Shown here: piece by piece, positions 7,019-13,380 of the stretch
How positions within the stretch are numbered: position 1 is the stretch's first letter
Layout: each line of letters starts with the position of its first letter
Assembly: GCA_002763025.1 (NCBI GenBank)
Contig: PCYG01000027.1
Coordinates: forward strand, 7,936 to 22,610
Direction of reading: 5' to 3'
Length of the DNA stretch: 14,675 nt
DNA from: Candidatus Woesearchaeota archaeon CG10_big_fil_rev_8_21_14_0_10_32_24
Lineage (GTDB): Archaea; Nanobdellota; Nanobdellia; Woesearchaeales; GW2011-AR9
Translations under genes and position numbers: made by a program
Notes under the pieces: generated by a model
What the model was told of the DNA's origin: nothing
Seen by the model: the letters and a program-made list of their open reading frames with translations, nothing else
Database searches by the model: none

Positions 7019-8755
7019 ATGACTACAAAAACAGCGGAAGAATTGGCAAAAAACCAAAGAGAAATCTCTATCGCTGAATTTTTTGAAAAAAATAGGCATC
7101 TTTTAGGGTTTGATAATCCCCGACGTTCTCTTCTAACTGCAATCAAAGAAGCAGTAGATAATGCATTAGATGCATGTGAAGAAGCAAGAATTCTTCCAGA
7201 ACTTCAAGTAGAATTAATTCAATTATCTGAAACAAGGTTTCGTGTCATCATTGAAGATAATGGTCCCGGAATTATTAAAGCACAAATACCAAAGATTTTT
7301 GCAAAATTATTATATGGTTCAAAATTTCATAAATTATCTGCAACAAGAGGTCAGCAAGGAATTGGAATTTCTGCAGCTGTATTATTTGGACAATTAACAA
7401 CGGGGAAACCGGCTTCCATTACTTCTAAAACAGAAAAAGGTAAACTCGCACAATTTGTAAAATTAAAAATTGACACAGCTACAAATAATCCTGTACTTTC
7501 TGATGAAAGCGAAATTGCATGGGAAGAAAAGGAACATGGCACACGTATTGAAATTGATATGGAAGCTGCATATCTTAAAGGTAGACAAAGTGTAGATGAA
7601 TATATTAAACAAACTGCAATTGTAAATCCACATTGTACGATTATTTACACAGATCCAAGTGCAAATCAAATTATTTTTCCACGTGCAACCGAAGTTCTTC
7701 CACCAGAAGCAAAAGAAATTAAACCACATCCTTATGGAATTGAACTTGGACGTCTTATCAAAATGCTTGAAATTACGGTAGCAAAAACGTTACAACAATT
7801 CTTAATGATTGAATTTGTAAGAGTAAGTGCAAATGTAGCAAAAGAAATTTGTGGAAATTCAGCATTATTACCACATACAAAACCAAAAAAAATCACACGT
7901 GACTCAGCTGAAAATTTGTATACAGGGATTCAAAAAACAAAAATTATGGCACCACCCACAGATTGTATTTCTCCAATTAGTGCCGATTTATTAGAACGTG
8001 GATTACGAAAAGAAATCAATGCAGAATTTTATTGTTCAACAACTAGGCCTGCTGCAGTATATAGAGGAAATCCTTTTGTGGTTGAAGCAGCATTAGCATT
8101 TGGTGGAGAACAGCCAGGTGATAAAACTGTAAGAGTGATGCGTTTTGCAAATCGTGTGCCTTTATTATATCAACAAGGTGCTTGTGGGATTACAAAAGCT
8201 ATTCAAACTACTGCATGGAAATCTTATGGATTACAACAAAGTCGTTCCGCATTACCCGTAGGTCCTTGTACAATTGTATTACATGTTACCTCTGTCTGGG
8301 TACCTTTCACATCTGAAGAGAAATCTGCTCTTGCCCACTATGATGAATTAATGAAAGAAATGCGACTTGCATTACAAGAATGTGGGCGGAAATTAGCATT
8401 ATTTGTCAATAAAAAAAAACGAATAAAGGAAGAAGCTAAAAAAAGAGGTTATATCGAAAAATATATTCCTCATGTTGCTGAAGGTTTAAAAGAGATTATG
8501 GGTTTTGATGAAATTACAAAGAAACAAATTGAAGATAATCTTACGGAGATTCTCGAACACACACGTGGAGAATTAGAAGAAATTACAATTGATAATCCTG
8601 AATATGACCCTGAATTTGCAGCAATCGGACGTAAAGAAGATAACGAATATGACGAGAACGATGACGATGATGACGATTTTCCAAAAGAAAAAAGAAGTAA
8701 TAAAAACTCCGAATCTACAAAAAAAACTACAGAAAAACAAACAAGATTAAAATAA
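7019..8755 (+). CDS. top6B: DNA topoisomerase VI subunit B (GHKL ATPase)
   Basis: 578 aa, within the family range. The GHKL ATPase domain has the N box EAVDNALDA (E44, N48), the IEDNGPGI box (D80, G82, G84) and the ATP-lid motif [12 protein letters not shown] (109-120). A helical H2TH-type region lies at about 242-320, and the transducer domain carries the switch lysine K435 in WVPFTSEEK. With subunit A it forms the A2B2 type IIB enzyme, which relaxes and decatenates DNA by ATP-dependent double-strand passage. The C-terminal tail (540-578) is low complexity: an acidic run with several consecutive Asp (548-553) and then a Lys/Ser/Thr-rich stretch. The stop is 2 nt before the top6A start, indicating translational coupling. 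Confidence 0.97.
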   Translation: MTTKTAEELAKNQREISIAEFFEKNRHLLGFDNPRRSLLTAIKEAVDNALDACEEARILPELQVELIQLSETRFRVIIEDNGPGIIKAQIPKIFAKLLYGSKFHKLSATRGQQGIGISAAVLFGQLTTGKPASITSKTEKGKLAQFVKLKIDTATNNPVLSDESEIAWEEKEHGTRIEIDMEAAYLKGRQSVDEYIKQTAIVNPHCTIIYTDPSANQIIFPRATEVLPPEAKEIKPHPYGIELGRLIKMLEITVAKTLQQFLMIEFVRVSANVAKEICGNSALLPHTKPKKITRDSAENLYTGIQKTKIMAPPTDCISPISADLLERGLRKEINAEFYCSTTRPAAVYRGNPFVVEAALAFGGEQPGDKTVRVMRFANRVPLLYQQGACGITKAIQTTAWKSYGLQQSRSALPVGPCTIVLHVTSVWVPFTSEEKSALAHYDELMKEMRLALQECGRKLALFVNKKKRIKEEAKKRGYIEKYIPHVAEGLKEIMGFDEITKKQIEDNLTEILEHTRGELEEITIDNPEYDPEFAAIGRKEDNEYDENDDDDDDFPKEKRSNKNSESTKKTTEKQTRLK

Positions 8756-8757
8756 AC

Positions 8758-9855
8758 ATGACAACTAAAGAAAAAGAAAATAAAGTTGAACAAAAAATTA
8801 AAAAGATTGCACAAGAAGTTTTTGATGCAATTAAACTTAAAGAAAAACCCGAATTAGAATCACCTATTCGTTCCCTAAATAATGTTTCCTATAATGAACA
8901 AGAAGGATTCTTTAAAATGTTAGGAAAAACAAAAGTAAGAACCCTTACGGCATCTACAATTAAAACATTTGCACAAACCCTGAGGATGATGGCCTTATCT
9001 AAAGAGTTAATTAAAGCTAATGATATCGCAACAAAAAGAGAGGCATATTATGTAAGTAAAAACTGGGGCGATGCACGATTTAATGAACAACCAGAATCAG
9101 ATTCCGTGATGGATGATATTGAAGCAATGATGATGGTCAACAGAGAACAAATTGGATTTATTCCTGAAGAAAAAGGCGGTGCAGTTGCAGGAGAATTGAC
9201 AGTTATAGATCAAGATGATGAAGGAAAGGATTTATTGATTGATTGTACAAAATTTGGGGCAGGTGCATATTCTGTCCCTTCCTCTGTAGAACATTTAAAA
9301 TTTAAAACTAAAGCAAAATTTATATTAGCAATTGAAACATCAGGTATGTTTGAACGTTTAAACAAACATAAATATTGGAAAAAAGCAAACTGTGTCTTAA
9401 TTGCAATGGGAGGAGTTCCAACGCGGGCATGTCGAAGATTTATTAGAAAACTTGCTGATGAACACAAACTTCCGGTGTACGTATTTTGTGATGGTGATTT
9501 TTATGGATATTTTAACATTCACAGAACTCTGAAAGTAGGATCTGGAAATGCTGCTCACATTAACGAATTCTTCTGTGTACCTCAAGCGACATATATTGGA
9601 ATTACACCCGACGATATTACAGATTATAAATTACCCACACATCCATTAAAAGATGTAGATATTAAACGTGCAAGAGACGCATTAAAAAATGATCCATTCG
9701 TAAAACATCACAAAGAATGGCAAAAGGCAACTGAAGTCCAAATTAAATTGAAAGCAAGAGCAGAACAGCAAGCATTGGCAAAACATGGGTTAAATTTTGT
9801 AATTGATGAATATTTACCTCAAAAATTAAAAAATCCAAAGAAGTGGTTGCCATGA
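8758..9855 (+). CDS. top6A: DNA topoisomerase VI subunit A (Spo11-like)
   Basis: 365 aa, normal length. The winged-helix 5Y-CAP domain contains ATKREAYYVSKNW, where one of Y97/Y98 (by alignment to Spo11 most likely the second) is the nucleophile that attaches to the DNA 5' end. The TOPRIM domain has its Glu in FILAIETSGMFERL (E193) and the acidic pair in VFCDGDFYGYFNI (D245, D247). All residues needed for cleavage are present. It lies 2 nt after top6B, and its TGA stop overlaps the ATG of the following cyclophilin as ATGA, so three genes share one transcript. Confidence 0.97.
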   Translation: MTTKEKENKVEQKIKKIAQEVFDAIKLKEKPELESPIRSLNNVSYNEQEGFFKMLGKTKVRTLTASTIKTFAQTLRMMALSKELIKANDIATKREAYYVSKNWGDARFNEQPESDSVMDDIEAMMMVNREQIGFIPEEKGGAVAGELTVIDQDDEGKDLLIDCTKFGAGAYSVPSSVEHLKFKTKAKFILAIETSGMFERLNKHKYWKKANCVLIAMGGVPTRACRRFIRKLADEHKLPVYVFCDGDFYGYFNIHRTLKVGSGNAAHINEFFCVPQATYIGITPDDITDYKLPTHPLKDVDIKRARDALKNDPFVKHHKEWQKATEVQIKLKARAEQQALAKHGLNFVIDEYLPQKLKNPKKWLP

Positions 9856-10424
9856 AATCTAAATTATTCATTTTATCAATCATTCTTTTAGCATTACTCT
9901 TCATTGCAGGATGTAATGGAGAAAAACAAAGCGAGGTTACAACTATGAAAACAGCAACATTTGATACAACATTAGGTACATTTAAACTTGAATTATTTAC
10001 AGATTCAATGCCAATTACAACAAAAAACTTTATTGATTTAGCAGAAAAAGGATTCTATGATGGTACACGATTTCATAGAGTAATACCAGAATTCATGGTA
10101 CAAGGTGGAGACCCATTAAGTAAAGAGAAATCTAAAATTTCAATGTGGGGCACAGGCGGACCAGGATACAAAATTAAAGATGAATTTACATCCAAGAATA
10201 AAAATAATCGTGGTACCATTTCCATGGCTAATGCGGGACCAAACACAGGTGGATCACAATTTTTCATTAACGTTGTAAACAACAATTTCTTGGATGGCAA
10301 ACATCCTGTCTTTGGAAAAGTGCTAGAAGGGATGGATATTGTAGACTTAATTGTAAACGTTCCAACAGCAAGCCAAGATAGACCAAAAGAAGACGTTGTT
10401 GTGAATAAGGTTACAATTAAATAA
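9852..10424 (+). CDS. Cyclophilin-type peptidyl-prolyl isomerase, putative lipoprotein
   Basis: 190 aa from ATG 9852, preferred over a GTG at 9843 because it makes an ATGA overlap with the top6A stop and leaves a clean signal peptide. Residues 1-20 are a short basic start, a hydrophobic core and the lipobox IAGC with C21 as the presumed lipidated cysteine. The rest is a complete cyclophilin domain: FHRVIPEFMVQGGD carries the catalytic Arg and the Phe/Met/Gln pocket, followed by PNTGGSQFFINV and FLDGKHPVFGKV, in which Phe stands where human CypA has Trp121. The protein should act outside the membrane in folding of exported proteins. Its link to topo VI is probably only operon placement. A T-tract terminator follows. 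Confidence 0.92.
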   Translation: MKSKLFILSIILLALLFIAGCNGEKQSEVTTMKTATFDTTLGTFKLELFTDSMPITTKNFIDLAEKGFYDGTRFHRVIPEFMVQGGDPLSKEKSKISMWGTGGPGYKIKDEFTSKNKNNRGTISMANAGPNTGGSQFFINVVNNNFLDGKHPVFGKVLEGMDIVDLIVNVPTASQDRPKEDVVVNKVTIK

Positions 10425-10431
10425 TTGATTA

Positions 10432-10440
10432 TTTTTTCTT
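10432..10440 (+). terminator. T-tract terminator of the topo VI-cyclophilin operon
   Basis: TTTTTTCTT begins 8 nt after the cyclophilin stop codon, a typical archaeal oligo-T terminator. Confidence 0.55.
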
Positions 10441-10488
10441 ATAATTCAAAAACAATACTAACTACAGAAATAGAAGTATTAGATTAAA

Positions 10489-10584
10489 GTAATACTTTAG
10501 CAAAATGAAGCAGAGATAGCACCAATTTATGAACGTTTATCGACTTTAACATTTCTTTGCGGGTGGGGGAAGCCCCTTACGGGG
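10489..10584 (+). repeat. Structured repeat element, copy 1 (3'-truncated)
   Basis: It shares its first 96 nt with the full copy at 11585-11680; from 10521 to 10584 the two differ at one base out of 64 (T10546 versus C11642). Similarity stops abruptly after TTACGGGG, so the right half and right arm are missing. Its left arm (10489-10523) matches the reverse complement of the right arm of copy 2 at 34 of 35 positions, better than it matches the left arm of copy 2. An 8-bp inverted repeat, AAGTATTA (10474-10481) with TAATACTT (10490-10497), overlaps its left end and could be a relic of another copy. Confidence 0.85.
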
Positions 10585-10617
10585 GGTCTTACACATATAA
10601 TTGATTTAAATGAAAGT

Positions 10618-10857
10618 ATGTCTAAAGGATATCTTTTTCAAACGTCTATTGAAGATGAATTAAAAAAAATAAATGTAGAGGGGATTAGAAGAAGACTTTC
10701 CTTAGAACTACTCGAACCAATAGATGAATTAGGAACAAAAATTACAAGAATTAGTCTAACCATAAAAGAATGTTATAATTGTAACTTATTACAAATTCAT
10801 TCAGCCATTATTATTTATGCTTATGTAAAATGGCTTATTACTTCATCTTCAAAATAA
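10618..10857 (+). CDS. Hypothetical protein, 79 aa
   Basis: Not recognised. Codon use is like that of the neighbours and the frame is free of odd codons, so it may be a real gene. The N-terminal half is charged and helical in character (EDELKKINVEGIRRRL, ELLEPIDELG); the C-terminal half has a hydrophobic stretch, QIHSAIIIYAYVKWL, that could be a buried helix or weak membrane segment. It begins 34 nt after the truncated repeat copy 1. A TATA-like CATATAAT (10594-10601) is only about 20 nt before the ATG, closer than is usual here, so the start is uncertain. It lies inside the 35-bp inverted-repeat frame together with the metallopeptidase gene. Confidence 0.5.
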   Translation: MSKGYLFQTSIEDELKKINVEGIRRRLSLELLEPIDELGTKITRISLTIKECYNCNLLQIHSAIIIYAYVKWLITSSSK

Positions 10858-10883
10858 TGATTAAAATTATGTTTGAATAAATT

Positions 10884-11528
10884 TTAAGGAACATATTTTT
10901 TAAATAAAATATTCATTTCTTTATTTATATTTTTTAAAGGATTGATATTAACTCCATTCTTTTTAAGATGGTCCAACATTGTCATAATGTAAGCATGTGT
11001 TTCGTCTAACCACACATCATGATGATAACCTTTTGTTTGAGCAAAATGATGATTTATTGCTTCTCTACTTTGTTTATCAATTTGGTAAATTAATCTTAAC
11101 ATGTCTTTTCTATATTCTTTATTTGTAAAAAAAAGACCGTGGGCGATTTCATGTTGAATTGTATCCTTTGTATGATTTCCATATGTCCCAATCACATAAA
11201 ACTTTTTCTTTTCTTTCAATGGGAGTACTGTCAATAAAGCCGTTTCTTCTGGCGACAAAGGGTCAAATTTGCCTTTTTGAAATGGCTTAAAAACATAAGA
11301 AGGCACATTATATCCAGCCCAATCTTGATAGTAAGTAAATCTTCCAGTCTTCTTCGCATCTGGTGAATGAGTAATATACCAACGTTTAAATGAGGCCATA
11401 GAAAAATACTTGCCTTTGAAAAAGGGAGATTCAAAATGTTGTTGAAAACGACAAAATGTTTTAGACAAATTATTTTGACTTTTAAAACGAACATGATAGA
11501 TCTGTTCGTGAACTTTTTGAATAATCAT
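10884..11528 (-). CDS. Putative zinc metallopeptidase (HExxH, gluzincin-like)
   Basis: 214 aa, no named family recognised. The zinc-binding motif is TIQHEIAHGLFF (HEIAH at 126-130), and a second conserved-looking motif DVWLDETHAYIM lies at 171-182. E176, 46 residues downstream, is a good candidate for the third zinc ligand, as in gluzincins, where a Glu in a helix follows HExxH. There is no signal peptide, so it is probably cytoplasmic. The N-terminal 115 residues are rich in Phe, Tyr and Lys. It is transcribed toward the 79-aa ORF and lies between the two repeat copies. A TATA box at 11551-11560 makes it leaderless. The substrate is unknown. Confidence 0.78.
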   Translation of the reverse strand: MIIQKVHEQIYHVRFKSQNNLSKTFCRFQQHFESPFFKGKYFSMASFKRWYITHSPDAKKTGRFTYYQDWAGYNVPSYVFKPFQKGKFDPLSPEETALLTVLPLKEKKKFYVIGTYGNHTKDTIQHEIAHGLFFTNKEYRKDMLRLIYQIDKQSREAINHHFAQTKGYHHDVWLDETHAYIMTMLDHLKKNGVNINPLKNINKEMNILFKKYVP

Positions 11529-11550
11529 ATTCTTAGAACATATTAAGACT

Positions 11551-11560
11551 ATTTAAAAAT
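11551..11560 (-). promoter_or_regulatory. TATA box for the metallopeptidase gene, possibly bidirectional
   Basis: Plus-strand ATTTAAAAAT is centred 27 nt before ATG 11528 on the reverse strand. The core is nearly symmetrical, and a forward start would fall at about 11582, just before repeat copy 2 at 11585, so it could also drive transcription of that element. Confidence 0.5.
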
Positions 11561-11584
11561 TATGGCTAAAACGGAAGAAGAAAC

Positions 11585-11752
11585 GTAATACTTTAGTGTT
11601 CTGAAGCAGAGAAAGTACCAATTTATGAACGTTTATCGACTCTAACATTTCTTTGCGGGTGGGGGAAGCCCCTTACGGGGTGCTCGCAGTGCAATCCCAC
11701 CAGCAGAAAAGTGAGTCGGTACTATCTCTGCTTCATTTTGCTAAAGTATTAC
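11585..11752 (+). repeat. Structured repeat element, copy 2 (full length, 168 bp)
   Basis: The two 35-nt arms (11585-11619 and 11718-11752) are inverted repeats: 12 bp GTAATACTTTAG/CTAAAGTATTAC, a 5-nt internal loop, 11 bp TGAAGCAGAGA/TCTCTGCTTCA, an A-A mismatch, then 6 bp AGTACC/GGTACT. Inside, GACTC/GAGTC, TTTCT/AGAAA with GGTGGG/CCCACC, and CCCC-TTAC-GGGG can all form nested stems. The core is GC-rich. It could be a structured RNA, a miniature inverted-repeat element, or a DNA hairpin used by a recombinase. It contains no open reading frame of note. Confidence 0.85.
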
Positions 11753-11763
11753 GAATAAACATT

Positions 11764-12372
11764 TTATTTTTTAACTCCAATAATCATTTCCTTATAAGAA
11801 CTCAATTCCACAGGAACGTCTATTCGCTGTAAATCTAATTTCTGAAATCCAGAATCACTAATTAATACACCCCCTTCATTCAATGCAGACAATACTTTAT
11901 CTTCATATCTAGAATCGGAATCCTTCATGATTCGAAATGCTTTCTCAAAGTAAATATCGTGCTTAGGTAATTCTGTGTGAAAAACATTTTTCTCTTCATA
12001 AATTAAATGAATCAAAATACCATTCCAACAAAAAGAACCGTCTTTTGTAATTGAAACACCCAATGAATCAAGAATACCATAAACTAAACCTTTACAATTA
12101 TTGATGTCCATAAAATGAAATGTAATTTCTTCTACTTTTGGGAACAAATATTCTACATAAAGACAAGGAAAAATGATATCTGCACCAGATCCCGGATAAA
12201 ATAAGATAGGATTATGAGTGGTAGATAATTTTTCTAAAGCCTTCAACAAGGAAATCTTCTCAAAATCGTCATCGAACATGTGATTTTGAAGATAATTTTG
12301 ATCTATTTGATGATCTTTATCTAAATCTTTGAATATTACTTCTTTTGGAATATCTGCAATCAAATTTGCCAT
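11764..12372 (-). CDS. Orphan methyltransferase-like (Rossmann) protein
   Basis: 202 aa, not recognised as a named family. Its layout resembles class I methyltransferases: ILFYPGSGAD (56-65) at the glycine loop, then a strand ending in the acidic FMDINN (87-92), HDIYFEKAFRIM (138-149) at the motif IV position, and a typical late strand ALNEGGVLISDSGF (163-176). Asp or Asn replaces several consensus positions, so catalysis is uncertain. The start at ATG 12372 fits a TATA-like element 25 nt upstream that may be shared with tRNA-Arg on the other strand. Its stop is only 12 bp from repeat copy 2. Substrate and pathway are unknown. Confidence 0.75.
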   Translation of the reverse strand: MANLIADIPKEVIFKDLDKDHQIDQNYLQNHMFDDDFEKISLLKALEKLSTTHNPILFYPGSGADIIFPCLYVEYLFPKVEEITFHFMDINNCKGLVYGILDSLGVSITKDGSFCWNGILIHLIYEEKNVFHTELPKHDIYFEKAFRIMKDSDSRYEDKVLSALNEGGVLISDSGFQKLDLQRIDVPVELSSYKEMIIGVKK

Positions 12373-12390
12373 AAACCTAACTTATATACG

Positions 12391-12402
12391 AAATATTTAA
12401 AA
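12391..12402. promoter_or_regulatory. Possible shared TATA box for tRNA-Arg (+) and the 12372 gene (-)
   Basis: AAATATTTAAAA contains the palindrome AAATATTT. Read forward it predicts a start near 12424, five bases before the tRNA; read in reverse it is 25 nt before ATG 12372. Confidence 0.45.
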
Positions 12403-12448
12403 GTTGTCTGTTGATTTAATGTAATTGTGGGCCTATAGCCTAGCCTGG

Positions 12449-12487
12449 ATACCGGTAAATCTCAATTTAACTCGCCAGGTAAGGTAA
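12449..12487 (+). other. Non-canonical D-loop intron of tRNA-Arg
   Basis: This 39-nt insertion sits directly after the conserved GG of the D loop. The flanking repeated bases let the boundary slide by a few nt, but one placement forms a complete BHB motif: central helix GCCU (12443-12446) with AGGU (12482-12485), bulges GG^A (12447-12449) and AA^A (12486-12488), and an inner helix UACC (12450-12453) with GGUA (12478-12481). Cleavage there restores a standard D loop. Confidence 0.8.
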
Positions 12488-12506
12488 ATAGGGCGACAGC
12501 CTTCTA

Positions 12507-12522
12507 CATATTATGTGGAGAG
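12507..12522 (+). other. Canonical 37/38 intron of tRNA-Arg
   Basis: This 16-nt intron follows A37 of the anticodon loop. The BHB motif has central helix CUUC (12501-12504) with GGAG (12517-12520), and bulges UA^C (12505-12507) and AG^A (12521-12523) abutting the anticodon stem. The inner intron stem is short (AUA/UGU with a wobble). Confidence 0.88.
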
Positions 12523-12574
12523 AGCTGTAGACCGAGGGTTCGAATCCCTCTAGGCCCGCTTTCATTATTATCAT

Positions 12575-12647
12575 GCGTCCGTGGCCAAGCGGTTAAGGCA
12601 GTCCCCTGCAGAGGGACGGGTCGGGGGTTCAAATCCCTCCGGGCGCT
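12575..12647 (+). tRNA. tRNA-Cys(GCA)
   Basis: The acceptor stem GCGTCCG/CGGGCGC has one G-U pair, and the discriminator is U (T12647), the base expected for tRNA-Cys. The D arm is GCC-AAGCGGTTAA-GGC, the anticodon stem GTCCC/GGGAC encloses CTGCAGA with anticodon GCA at 12608-12610, and the T arm is GGGGG-TTCAAAT-CCCTC. There is no intron and no encoded CCA. It begins 16 nt after tRNA-Arg and is probably transcribed with it. Confidence 0.95.
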
Positions 12648-12653
12648 TCACTT

Positions 12654-13349
12654 TTAAAATGAGGATTTTAACAGAATCTTATTTTTTGATTGAAGATTAT
12701 GAGACATAAAAATAATGTCAAAATTACCTTCTTCAGCAAACTTCACTGGATGGAGAGCATGCGATGCAGAAATATATTTTTTAACAAAATCTTTTTCCAT
12801 TTTTTTAAATTTACTCACAGATTCTAATTTAGTGTCATGTTTAGCTTTCTTAAAAGAATAATTCACCAATTCCGTACAAAAAAAATTATTTGCTTTTCCA
12901 GAAAAATCAAAATCGTAAGGTTTGCCTATTTGTTTTTTCGCAATCTCAATTGCAGCCTTAATTTTTTTCTTTCTATCTTTTGTTTTTTTAGGAATACGCA
13001 TAATTAACAAAGTATCATAAGTTGTAAAAAGATGATGAAATGTTGTATACCTAACTCCTTCTTGTACAGCTTCAATAAATCTTTTTCTACCAGCATAAAT
13101 TGTAGCATGAGTAAAAGGCCCACGAATGATAAGCGAAGAAACTTTTTTAAGGTCACCTAAAAGAACAACATCTCCTTTTCTTAAAATAAAACGAGCTTTG
13201 ATGGTATCTTTATGGCTCAAAAGATTTTTTCTTGGATGAATAATAATCCCTGTAATTATAAAACCGATATTAGCCAAAATCTTCTTATGAAAGGGATAAT
13301 TTTTAGGAAAATTCGTAATCAAATGAAACTGTTTTATTTTTTCAAACAT
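12654..13349 (-). CDS. Permuted papain-fold (YiiX/NlpC-like) putative cysteine hydrolase
   Basis: 231 aa. The pattern matches the circularly permuted NlpC/P60 or YiiX/YaeF-type papain-like fold: KGDVVLLGD (58-66), then GPFTHATIYAG with H81 as the likely catalytic His, EAVQEGVRY (93-101), and IGKPYDFDF...NNFFCTELVNYSF with C158 as the likely nucleophile. In this permuted group His precedes Cys, as here. Relatives cleave amide or ester bonds in lipids or peptides; the substrate here is unknown. Residues 24-37 are hydrophobic and might attach the protein to a membrane, but there is no clear signal peptide. The start ATG 13349 lies 26 nt after a TATA box. Convergent with tRNA-Cys, its stop is 6 nt from the tRNA end. 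Confidence 0.82.
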   Translation of the reverse strand: MFEKIKQFHLITNFPKNYPFHKKILANIGFIITGIIIHPRKNLLSHKDTIKARFILRKGDVVLLGDLKKVSSLIIRGPFTHATIYAGRKRFIEAVQEGVRYTTFHHLFTTYDTLLIMRIPKKTKDRKKKIKAAIEIAKKQIGKPYDFDFSGKANNFFCTELVNYSFKKAKHDTKLESVSKFKKMEKDFVKKYISASHALHPVKFAEEGNFDIIFMSHNLQSKNKILLKSSF

Positions 13350-13370
13350 AAGAAAAAGAATATTCGTGGA

Positions 13371-13380
13371 TTTATATATC
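13371..13380 (-). promoter_or_regulatory. TATA box for the 13349 gene
   Basis: Plus-strand TTTATATATC, reverse-strand GATATATAAA, is centred about 26 nt before ATG 13349. It touches the stop codon of the zinc-ribbon gene, so the permuted-papain gene has its own promoter and is predicted to be leaderless. Confidence 0.6.

Larger units (their letters stand above)
12429..12558 (+). tRNA. tRNA-Arg(UCU) with two introns
   Basis: The 7-bp acceptor stem GGGCCTA/TAGGCCC is perfect, with discriminator G12558 and no encoded CCA. The anticodon stem ACAGC/GCTGT encloses loop CTTCTA-A with anticodon TCT at 12503-12505. The T arm is GAGGG-TTCGAAT-CCCTC. The gene is 130 bp; removing a 39-nt D-loop insertion (12449-12487) and a 16-nt anticodon-loop intron (12507-12522) leaves a normal 75-nt tRNA with D arm GCCT-AGCCTGGAT-AGGGC. 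It reads AGA codons (and probably AGG), which are frequent in these genes. Confidence 0.93.

Noticed and set aside
7351..9585. Reverse-strand open frames across top6B and top6A (7351-7542, 7463-7729, 8470-8814, 9210-9467, 9397-9585)
   Set aside because: They are antisense shadows of well-supported genes; Phe/Ser/Cys-rich products come from the AT-rich coding strand.
9843..9851. GTG start for the cyclophilin at 9843
   Set aside because: ATG 9852 overlaps the top6A stop as ATGA and gives a standard signal peptide, so the upstream GTG is less likely.
11231..11494. 87-aa open frame overlapping the metallopeptidase gene on the same strand
   Set aside because: It is a frame-shifted shadow with no domain; the overlapping frame has an intact HExxH gene and a well-placed TATA box.
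11585..11752. Integron attC site
   Set aside because: The palindromic shape is reminiscent, but the RYYYAAC/GTTRRRY core boxes are not in the required places and no integrase or cassette array is seen.
10489..11752. CRISPR array
   Set aside because: Only two long copies of different length separated by genes; no short regular repeats with spacers anywhere in the window.
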